Under the pieces are notes generated by a model. That model ran no database searches and had not been told where the DNA came from. It worked only from the letters and a program-made list of their open reading frames with translations. Positions 32,823 through 40,155 of a stretch of 64,000 nt of DNA are shown here, in pieces (position 1 is the stretch's first letter; each line of letters opens with the position of its first letter). The DNA lies in assembly GCF_020733705.1 (NCBI RefSeq), contig NZ_JAJFZM010000008.1, forward strand, positions 1-64,000, written 5' to 3'. The position numbers were made by a program, and so were the translations under genes. The stretch is from Nocardia australiensis. Lineage in GTDB: Bacteria; Actinomycetota; Actinomycetes; Mycobacteriales; Mycobacteriaceae.

Positions 32823-33584
32823 TCAGGAGATCTTGCGGCGGTAGGTCATCATGGCGAAGAAGTACGCGACGACGAGGATGCCGACGCACCAGCCCAATGT
32901 GATCCAGATGTCGCCGCCGACAGGCTGTTCGGTGAACAAGGCGCGCACGGCGTTGACGATGTAGGTCACCGGCTGGTTTTCGGCGAAAACGCGCACCGGG
33001 GCGGGCATCGGGTCGGTGGGCACGAAGGCCGAGCTGATGAACGGCAGGAAGATCAGCGGGTAGGAGAACGCGCTCGCGCCGTCCGCGGTCTTGGCCGACA
33101 GGCCGGGGATCACCGCGATCCAAGTCAACGCGAGGGTGAACAGGATCAGGATCCCGGCGACCGCGAGCCACGCCAATATCCCTGCGCCCGAACGGAAGCC
33201 CATGAGCAGCGCGACGAGCACGACCACCATGACCGAGATCAGGTTCGCGACCAGTGAGGTCAACACGTGCGCCCATAGCACCGATGACCGTGCGATCGGC
33301 ATGGACTGGAAGCGTTCGAAGATGCCGCCTTTCATGTCGAGGAAGAGTCGAAAGGCGGTGTAGGAGATGCCCGATGCGATGGTGATGAGCAGGATGCCGG
33401 GCAGCAGGTAGTTGACATACGAGTCCGTCCCGGTGTTGATCGCGCCGCCGAAGACGTAGACGAACAGCAGCATGAAGGCGATCGGCATGATCGCGGTCGT
33501 GATGATGGTGTCCATGCTTCGGGTGATGTGGCGCAGGGAGCGTCCCAGCAAGGTGGCAGTGTCGCCGAAGAAGTGCTTGGTCAT
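32823..33584 (-). CDS. ABC-2 type exporter permease (DrrB-like)
   Basis: A 253-residue protein with six transmembrane segments. It has a large hydrophobic start (IITTAIMPIAFMLLFVYVFGG), LPGILLITIASGISYTAFRLFLDMKGGIFERFQSMPIARSSVLWAHVLTS and a short cytoplasmic C-terminus. This is the ABC-2 permease of two-component drug exporters such as daunorubicin DrrAB. It starts 2 nt after the ATPase gene and functions with it. Substrate unknown. Confidence 0.88.
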   Translation of the reverse strand: MTKHFFGDTATLLGRSLRHITRSMDTIITTAIMPIAFMLLFVYVFGGAINTGTDSYVNYLLPGILLITIASGISYTAFRLFLDMKGGIFERFQSMPIARSSVLWAHVLTSLVANLISVMVVVLVALLMGFRSGAGILAWLAVAGILILFTLALTWIAVIPGLSAKTADGASAFSYPLIFLPFISSAFVPTDPMPAPVRVFAENQPVTYIVNAVRALFTEQPVGGDIWITLGWCVGILVVAYFFAMMTYRRKIS

Positions 33585-33586
33585 CG

Positions 33587-34366
33587 TTAGTCCTTGTTCG
33601 CCAATGCTTCGTCACCGACCACGGCGAGGAAGACGTCTTCGAGGGTCGGCTGCTTCTCGACGTATTCGACCGTGGCCGGCGGGAGCAGTTGCTTGAGCTC
33701 GGCGAGGCTGCCATTCACGATGATCCGGCCCTCGTGCAGGATCGCGATCCGATCGGCGAGCTGTTCGGCCTCGTCCAGGTATTGGGTGGTGAGCAGCACC
33801 GTCGTGCCGCGCTCGGCGAGGTCCTTGATGGTGTGCCACACCTCGAGCCGCGCCTGCGGGTCGAGCCCGGTCGTCGGTTCGTCGAGGAAGATGATCGGCG
33901 GATCTCCGATGAGGCTCATCGCGATGTCGAGACGTCGGCGCATACCACCGGAATACGTCGACACCCCCCGGGTGGCGGCGTCGCTCAGCGCGAAACGCTC
34001 CAGCAGGTCGTCCGCGATCGCACGTGGGTTATCGAGGTGGCGCAACTTGGCGACGAGCACGAGATTCTCCCGCCCGCTCAGGATTTCGTCGACGGCGGCG
34101 AATTGCCCGGTGAGACTGAAGCATTCACGCACCTGAGCCGGTTCTGCGGCGACGTCGTAGCCGTGGACAACGGCTGTCCCCGCGTCTGCTTTGAGCAGCG
34201 TGGACAGGATTCGCACGACCGTGGTCTTGCCCGCGCCGTTCGAGCCGAGCAGAGCAAAGATGCTGCCGCGCGCCACGTCGAAGTCCACACCGCGCAGTAC
34301 GTGCAGGTCCTTGTAGGACTTCTCCAGTCCCTGAACACGGATCGCCGGAGCTGTTTGTGTTGTCAT
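33587..34366 (-). CDS. ABC exporter ATPase (DrrA-like)
   Basis: A 259-residue ATPase with Walker A GSNGAGKTT, the Q-loop in SLTGQFAAVDEIL (typical of the DrrA group), signature YSGGMRRRLDIAMSL, Walker B IIFLDEPTTGLDPQ and the switch His region (QYLDEAEQLADRI). The C-terminal PTLEDVFLAVVG is the usual DrrA regulatory tail. It lies 9 nt after a DUF1048 gene. It should energise export through the permease downstream. Confidence 0.92.
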   Translation of the reverse strand: MTTQTAPAIRVQGLEKSYKDLHVLRGVDFDVARGSIFALLGSNGAGKTTVVRILSTLLKADAGTAVVHGYDVAAEPAQVRECFSLTGQFAAVDEILSGRENLVLVAKLRHLDNPRAIADDLLERFALSDAATRGVSTYSGGMRRRLDIAMSLIGDPPIIFLDEPTTGLDPQARLEVWHTIKDLAERGTTVLLTTQYLDEAEQLADRIAILHEGRIIVNGSLAELKQLLPPATVEYVEKQPTLEDVFLAVVGDEALANKD

Positions 34367-34375
34367 CGCGCGGCC

Positions 34376-34753
34376 CTATCTTTCTTTTCCGGTTTCTTCG
34401 CCCGCGACGGCGCGGTCGATGGCGTTGTTCAGCCGTTCACGCTCTCGGTTGATCCAATTGCCCACCTGGTAGTTACGCAGGAACTGCTCGACGAACTCCA
34501 CCGGGTCCTCGCTGACGACCTCCCGAATCGGGGTTCGATCCGCCGCACTCTGCTCGAACAGGTCGATGAGGTCCTCATACATCGAGGCCGCGTCGGCGCC
34601 GTCGCCCTGCCCGAAATACATCAGGTAGCGCTCCAGCGCCTCGACGGTGATGCGATAGTTCTCGGGCAACTGTTTCGTGCGCGCCTTGTACTGCCGCCAT
34701 CGCTTCTTGTCCTCGATCGACCCGGTGATCAGTCCGATCCACTTCGCCGCCAT
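34376..34753 (-). CDS. DUF1048 protein (paralogue 3)
   Basis: A 125-residue helical protein: IEDKKRWRQYKARTKQLPENYRITVEALERYLMYF, then ASMYEDLIDLFEQSAADRTPIREVV, closely following the plan of the two DUF1048 genes at the other end of the operon. It lies 2 nt after the PadR gene and 9 nt before the ABC ATPase. PadR-DUF1048 pairing is common in Gram-positives, so it may be a co-regulator or chaperone. Confidence 0.82.
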   Translation of the reverse strand: MAAKWIGLITGSIEDKKRWRQYKARTKQLPENYRITVEALERYLMYFGQGDGADAASMYEDLIDLFEQSAADRTPIREVVSEDPVEFVEQFLRNYQVGNWINRERERLNNAIDRAVAGEETGKER

Positions 34754-34755
34754 AA

Positions 34756-35085
34756 CTATTTGCCTCCTTCACGGAGCTGTTCGAGACGTACCGAGAGGAA
34801 GCTCCACGTCCTCCAGAAGTCGTCGAGATATTCCCGGCCCTGAGCGTTGAGGGAATACACCTTGCGCGGCGGACCCTTCTCCGACGGGACCTTCGCCACG
34901 TCCACCAGATCCCTTTTCTCGATCCGGACCAGTAGCGCGTAGATGGTGCCCTCCGCGATATCGGTGAAGCCCTGCTCCCGAAGCCACGCGGTGATCTCGT
35001 AGCCATATGCCGAACGCAGCGACAGAATCGCCAGGACGATGCCCTCCAACGTCCCCTTGAGCATCTCCGTCTCCAGCTTGCCCAT
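34756..35085 (-). CDS. PadR-family regulator heading the exporter operon
   Basis: A 109-residue PadR-N winged helix: METEMLKG-type start (KLETEMLKGTLEGIVLAILSLRSAYGYEITAWLREQGF), GTIYALLVRIEKRDLVDV and GPPRKVYSLNAQGREYL. PadR proteins repress exporters and release on ligand binding. First gene of a seven-gene minus-strand unit. The 34-bp palindrome 19 nt upstream of the start is the likely operator. Confidence 0.9.
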   Translation of the reverse strand: MGKLETEMLKGTLEGIVLAILSLRSAYGYEITAWLREQGFTDIAEGTIYALLVRIEKRDLVDVAKVPSEKGPPRKVYSLNAQGREYLDDFWRTWSFLSVRLEQLREGGK

Positions 35086-35103
35086 GGAACCCCTTCAGCT
35101 ATT

Positions 35104-35137
35104 CAGTGTTACTGACTACTAGTAGATAGTAACACTG
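35104..35137. promoter_or_regulatory. 34-bp palindromic operator upstream of padR
   Basis: Outer arms CAGTGTTACT and AGTAACACTG are perfect reverse complements. Centred between them is a second palindrome, TACTAGTA, so 30 of 34 bases are symmetric. It lies 19 nt upstream of the padR start and is AT-rich, as expected of a PadR site overlapping the promoter. Confidence 0.7.
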
Positions 35138-35157
35138 AGTAGTGGTGAGGCAAGGGT

Positions 35158-35580
35158 TTGCTCTGGGGCATCTGGCGGCAACGACGTGCGTCAGTGCGCT
35201 GGCATTGCGCCGTCTTGGCACAGGTTGGGCCTCATGGCCCGGGGACCTTGACCAAGGAGCAGATCGTCGAGGCCGCAGTGTCAGTCTTGGATGCCGAAGG
35301 CGTGAATGGGCTGAACATGCGGCGGCTCGGGACCGAGCTCGAGGCCGCGGCGACGGCGATGTACTACTACGTCAAGAACAAAGACGAACTCGTCATGCTC
35401 GCCGCCGATCACGTCTGGCGCGAGATCCCGTTGCCCGATTTCACCGACGTCGGCTGGCGAACGGCTGCCACCGAACTGGCGCTGGGCACCCACGCGATGA
35501 TCCTGCGGCATTTCTGGTTGTTGTCCGCGATGAGCACGCACCTGATCCACGGTCCAGCGAAAGCCCGCTGGGACGCCGCA
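35158..35580 (+). pseudogene. TetR-family gene truncated in its ligand-binding domain
   Basis: The frame gives a good TetR N-terminus (LTKEQIVEAAVSVLDAEGVNGLNMRRLGTELEAAATAMYYYVKNKDELVMLA) and the first helices of the C-terminal domain, to about HLIHGPAKARWD. It then switches abruptly to unrelated sequence near 35580. The protein would lack most of the effector domain. It is divergent from padR, and the truncation point may mark the left edge of the integrated element. Confidence 0.65.
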
Positions 35581-35588
35581 GTTACATC

Positions 35589-35850
35589 GTCGGGCATGGT
35601 GCGGCCAACAGCGGCGAACCGTTTGTGACTCTCACCCTGAACTGGCTGCCTGAGGGCTGCGATGTCGCCACCACTGTGAAACTGACCTGACATACCCTGC
35701 GCACCGGCACCTATCGGTTGTTCACCGCCAGCGCTGAGGGCTACCAGCGCGGCTACCACACCGTCACAGTCGCACAAGCCCGACGGTTGGTCACCGGCGA
35801 GATCTGCTTCTACCGCGGCCCGGGGCCGCCTCTGAATTCGCTGGTCCAGC
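35589..35850 (+). pseudogene. Remnant of an unrecognised protein with an in-frame stop
   Basis: One frame reads EPFVTLTLNWLPEGCDVATT, a TGA at 35688, then in the same frame RTGTYRLFTASAEGYQRGYHTVTVAQARRL. The continuity across the stop suggests a decayed beta-rich protein gene. No family recognised. Confidence 0.35.
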
Positions 35851-36587
35851 CGCCGTCGATCTGGTCTGCACTGTTGAGCGGATGCCATCCGGGCCAGTTT
35901 CAGACTGCGGGCAGCGGATATCAGCTACCCGAAACCTCATCCCCGCATAGGGAATCCGCGCTGGCGACACCGGCACCCGGCACTGTTTCCCGGACAGGAT
36001 ATTTCCGATCATCTGCGAACACTGATCCGTAACTACATCTTCGGCATCCGCCGACCTCCTTCAATGAAGCTCACTCAACTCGTGCGACTTCGTGTCGCAC
36101 CCCTCGCTCGGACTACTACGGCCCCTCCGCCCCGCCATGCAGCCTTCGATCGACGACGCATCAAACCCGAGCTGCCGCTCCTGGCAGGAGACGGCCAGCT
36201 CGGGAGCCGCACGGCGGTTCCCACGTTCACTGCGAACCGATGGGGCTGCTGCACGACCGCGCGCAGCTCGGGATCCGACCACAGCCGGCCGCGTTGCCTG
36301 CGACCGGCACGCTGGGCCGCGCGAGCGTGCTCCAGGTTTGCGTCGTACCAGCCACTCGCACACCCTTCTTCTAGCAGGAGTGTTGCGACAAGCTGTTGAA
36401 CCCAAGCGGAACCAGAGGGTCAGTATTCAGCCGTTACCGACACACGACAAACGTATCGGTCCGCTGGTGATAGTCACGTCAGCATCGCCACGGCACGAGA
36501 AGCGCTGGGAGGTGGCGCTTCAGAGGAACGTGAGGTTTCATGGAGGTAAGGGGAATCGGCAGACAGCGTAACAATCGAGGTTTTCGC
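35851..36587. other. Long stretch without a recognisable gene
   Basis: About 740 nt between element debris and the excisionase-like gene. Open frames on both strands are Arg/Pro-rich and lack start signals. I see no RNA gene or repeat. Confidence 0.35.
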
Positions 36588-36920
36588 ATGCCGTCCTCCC
36601 CTTCGCCGAACATCTCCCGGCGATCACCACGACACGGTCGCCCCTCTGACCCAGCATCAAACGGTGACATCAGCGATGACGCGGATGACGCCTGGCTCAC
36701 CACCGAGGACGTCGCCAGGAGACTCAAGATCCCGCAGAAGACGCTCGCCGCATGGGCATCCAAAAGACGCGGTCCTCAATACGTCCGCATGGGCCGATAC
36801 CGCCGCTACCGGTTGAGCGATCTTCGAGCTTGGGAGAAACAGCAGCCCAAGCTCGGCGCGAAACCTGGATCCGACTCGCCGGCCACGCCAAGGCCGCGTT
36901 CCCGCGGTCAACAGCCGTAG
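36588..36920 (+). CDS. Excisionase-like helix-turn-helix protein of the integrated element
   Basis: A 110-residue protein from an ATG with CGAGG upstream. The Ser/Pro/Arg-rich N-terminus is followed by a MerR-type HTH_17 domain: DAWLTTEDVARRLKIPQKTLAAWASKRRGPQYVRMGRYRRYRLSDLRAWE. This is the usual small DNA-binding partner (Xis-like) encoded just upstream of tyrosine integrases in actinobacterial integrative elements, as here. The C-terminal tail is basic and disordered. Confidence 0.8.
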   Translation: MPSSPSPNISRRSPRHGRPSDPASNGDISDDADDAWLTTEDVARRLKIPQKTLAAWASKRRGPQYVRMGRYRRYRLSDLRAWEKQQPKLGAKPGSDSPATPRPRSRGQQP

Positions 36921-37148
36921 ACCACCACCACTCCTGAGGGACAGCACACAAGTGCCCACCATTCGAGTCGCAGCTATCTCATGGCAAATTGTCGGCTGTT
37001 GATTCCTGCTCTACGACCGAGCAATCCTTGCTGACATATCCACTGATACACAACGTTGTTCGACCTAGCGAAGGCACGGCCCGCCCGAACGGCTGCCGCT
37101 GACGCCGATTGCTGTGGTGTGTCCCAACGATCGAGGAAGGAGAAAACA

Positions 37149-38389
37149 CTGGCTGGCAGATTGCCCAAACCCGTTGGCGCGTTCGGCCAGCCGAGCAAGC
37201 CGAAGAAGCAGAAGAACGGCACATGGCGGACCGCTGTCCGCTTCTACGGCGCCTGGGGAACCCAATACCTCGAACGCTTCGGAGACACCGCCGGCGAAGC
37301 CCGCAACCGTCTCGCCGAAGCCATGCGGGACCACCGCGAACAACTCGGGTACTCACGAATTACCCGCACAACCAAGCTGATCGACCTCGCCGCCGAACTG
37401 ATCGCCGAACTCGAAGGCGACGAGGCGTTCACCGACGGCAACATAGAAGACTACCGGCGCGAGATCTACGTCTCGACCGACAAACGCGCCAACCCCAACA
37501 CCATCAAGATCGAGAACTCGATCGGTCACCTGCAAGTCTGGCAGGCCACCGCGGGAGAACTCGATCGCCACCTCAAGCACCTCATCGCCTTGGGTCTGCG
37601 GCGGAAAGCCAAGCAGCACAAGATAATCCTGCGCGCGATGATGGGGATCGCGGTACGCCACGGAGCCATCGACACCAAACCCATCGACGGCGTCGCCGGG
37701 TTCACGCGACGCAAAACTCAATCCCGCGGCAAGGTCAAGGACCAACACGCCTTGCCCGCCTTCCGGGCACAGGTCCGCGCCTGGGCCAACGGCGAGGAAA
37801 TCCCCGGGACACCGGCATACAAGTCCGGCCCCGCCCGTGACTGGTCGATGGTGTGGGTCGTCGATGTCATCACCGGCACCGGAATGCGCCCCCACGAGGT
37901 ATTCGCACTACTGCTCGAGGACATCAACCTCGACGCGCCGGACCCTACCTGGACACTTGTTGAGACCAAGAGCAAGGGCACCGGTGGATGGATACGCAAT
38001 CCCGCCCCCAAGACCGACAACGGCTGGCGACGCATCCTGCTGCCACCACACTCCGTGGAATCGCTCCGTGAGGCGATCGAGGACCTGGAGACCTCCGGCC
38101 GCCCCAACCCGATGGGACTCCTGTTTCCCTCCCGGGCGGGGACACTGCGCAATCCGAACAACTTCGGACGGATCTGGCGCGCGGCCCGCGGCTCGGAGTT
38201 CAACTGGGTGACCCCGCGAACCTTCCGCAAGGGCGCGGGCACCGAGATCGACCACGCCTCCGGCGACCCCGAGCGGGCCGCACGCCAGCTGGGCAACACC
38301 AAAGCCGTGGCGTTGGCCACTACATCGACGTGCCGGAAACCGTGCCCGACAATCGGGACGTGCTCGAGCGCTGGGCACGGGGTTCCTAG
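37149..38389 (+). pseudogene. Tyrosine integrase frameshifted before the catalytic Tyr
   Basis: An AP2-like N-terminus (KQKNGTWRTAVRFYGAWG), SAM-like core and catalytic domain are visible. The first catalytic Arg is in GTGMRPHEVFALLLEDI, with later WVTPRTFRKGAGTEIDHA and AARQLGN. One indel near 38310 moves the expected HYIDVPETVPDNRDVLERWARGS into another frame ending at TAG 38387. The unshifted frame runs on without the Tyr into the tRNA gene. AGGAAGGAG stands 6 nt before a CTG at 37149; no ATG or GTG fits better. It sits beside tRNA-Pro, its likely target. Confidence 0.8.
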
Positions 38390-38487
38390 CGCAAAAAGTG
38401 TGGGATTTCTGTGGGGTCACATCGAATCTCGCACCCTCACCGAGGTGAGAAAACCCCTCCCGACCGAGGTCAGAATGGGTTTCTTTG

Positions 38488-38561
38488 TCGGGATGACAGG
38501 ATTTGAACCTGCGACCACCTGACCCCCAGTCAGGTGCGCTACCAAGCTGCGCCACATCCCG
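38488..38561 (-). tRNA. tRNA-Pro (anticodon GGG)
   Basis: A complete cloverleaf on the minus strand. The acceptor CGGGATG pairs with CATCCCG plus discriminator A. The D arm is GCGC...GCGC and the anticodon arm CCTGA-CTGGGGG-TCAGG gives anticodon GGG. The T arm is GCAGG-TTCAAAT-CCTGT. CCA is not encoded. Its 3' end faces the integrase gene 98 nt away, the standard arrangement for an att site in a tRNA gene. Confidence 0.95.
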
Positions 38562-39215
38562 ATGCGCTCGCGGTGCGGGCGCTTGAAAAGATTACCCCAG
38601 GGGGCGGTGAGACGGCGAATCGCCTGGTGGCGGAGGTATTGGAGAGGTGTGCGGTTGGGATCGTCCCGGCGCACCCGATCACGGCGCCGGTGCGAATTCT
38701 CACAGCACCGGTCTGCCGGAACAAATCGCGCAGCAGTATGTCGGCTTCACACTGGACCTGATGCGTGCGGCACCGCGGCCGACCCAGCACCATCGCAGCG
38801 CTGGATAGCTCGAATCACGCCGTCAACTGGACAGACCTGCCGATCTTTCCGACGGCCAAGCCGGCGAGCAATCGAAGCTGAAATTGCCAGATGATTGCCG
38901 GATATTCGGCACCCAAGCACCGCTTTAGCGGTCAGCAGCGGCGTCGCTGGGATCAATATCGGTACAGCCGTGCACATTTGGCAAAATCAACTTCGGTATC
39001 CGACACGTCCATTCTCGACTAGCCAAGAATTTGCGGTGATGGGGCTATAGTGGCGTGCGCCGCGTACACGGAGGTGGACGACCGTTCGTCCCCCGTTCGG
39101 CGGATGGTCGGGAGGGTCGCGCGGTCGATCGGATCTTGTTGACGGATTCGTGGGGGCCTTCTCGCCGCATCACTGACCCGCAGTGCTCGTTGAAGAATCG
39201 GATGATAGGAGAGCC
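38562..39215. other. Intergenic region after tRNA-Pro
   Basis: About 650 nt with only short, uncoupled open frames. I recognise no gene, repeat or RNA. Confidence 0.35.
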
Positions 39216-39521
39216 ATGAGATCGCGTTCACGTTCGACCGTACTGGATTTCGTTGACGAGGTGACAGCTCGACACGGTTCTCTAGAGGCGTTCTTCGCCC
39301 AACTACGCGCTGATTTCGACGACGAGCCGACGGTAGTGCTGCCGGTACTGAGAATCCCCCCGTCCATACCAGCGGCGTGGCCGGAGGCATGCCTGCCCAC
39401 TGACGAGATACCACGCACGGTCAAAACCCATTCCCCTGCACAAGATCTCGCCGGGGAGCTCGCCAACAAGCCCCGCTCGGGTGCTGCGGCACTGTGGGCC
39501 AGACTCCTGCGACGAGGGTAG
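39216..39521 (+). CDS. Small hypothetical protein
   Basis: A 101-residue protein; the ATG has AGGAGAG just upstream. It begins RSRSRSTVLDFVDEVTARHG, then SLEAFFAQLRADFDDEPTVVLPVLRIPPSIPAAWPEA, and ends basic. No known domain. It lies 4 nt before the next gene in the same direction, so the two form a small operon. Typical of actinobacterial accessory genes; function unknown. Confidence 0.55.
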   Translation: MRSRSRSTVLDFVDEVTARHGSLEAFFAQLRADFDDEPTVVLPVLRIPPSIPAAWPEACLPTDEIPRTVKTHSPAQDLAGELANKPRSGAAALWARLLRRG

Positions 39522-39525
39522 CTCC

Positions 39526-39996
39526 GTGCAACCGACCATGACAGCCGCGGCGCTGCCGCGCGACGAGGCGCACCACCCCTATGGCATCGCGGTCACGGAC
39601 GCACTCGTGTGCGCCGGTCTGACCATCAACGACGTCGACTACGGCGGCGGAGAAGACCGTGACATGTGTTTCGAGCTCGCCGAAACACATAACGGCGAGG
39701 AGTTCGTCGTGGGCTGGAGTGAACGCGAGGGGTGGAGTTGGGTCAGCCGGAAACCGGCATCCGGTTTCGAGCCCACCGGCTACGGATGGTTCGACCTGCC
39801 GAATCTAACCGTGCCCGAGGCCGTAGCGGCCGCGATTCGCGAACAACTCGGGTTCGCTCCGATCGACGCCGGACCGGCCTGGACTCCGCCTCCCGGCTAC
39901 AACCCCGCCATCTACTCAGCCGGGAACGAGACCGTCGAGCCGGGCCTCGCGGCCTATCTCCTGCACCCTGCGTGGGTAGCCCAACGACCGAAGTAA
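39526..39996 (+). CDS. Hypothetical protein, possibly DUF6292-like
   Basis: A 156-residue protein from a GTG with GAGGG 8 nt upstream; an ATG at 39538 is the alternative. The core HPYGIAVTDALVCAGLTINDVDY, CFELAETHNGEEFVVGWSEREGWSWV and NLTVPEAVAAAIREQLG resembles the DUF6292-type layout of Nocardia/Streptomyces proteins. Pro-rich C-terminus. Pairs with the preceding small gene. Function unknown. Confidence 0.6.
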   Translation: MQPTMTAAALPRDEAHHPYGIAVTDALVCAGLTINDVDYGGGEDRDMCFELAETHNGEEFVVGWSEREGWSWVSRKPASGFEPTGYGWFDLPNLTVPEAVAAAIREQLGFAPIDAGPAWTPPPGYNPAIYSAGNETVEPGLAAYLLHPAWVAQRPK

Positions 39997-40155
39997 CTGC
40001 CACGTGCGGATGCTGCGGAACTCGTCCATCGGCGCTGCCGTACTGGCGTGTGGCGAGTGCCAGCCACGGGGCAAGCAACAGTATGACCGAATGGCTCATC
40101 GCGACTCGCTTTGTACAGCAACCGATTCGGCCGCATCGAGAGTCGACTGGCTGGA

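Noticed and set aside
38488..38522. Integrase C-terminus extending into the tRNA
   Set aside because: The zero-frame extension (FFVGMTGFEPATT) is translated tRNA sequence, a well-known annotation artefact. The real end is at 38389 in the shifted frame.
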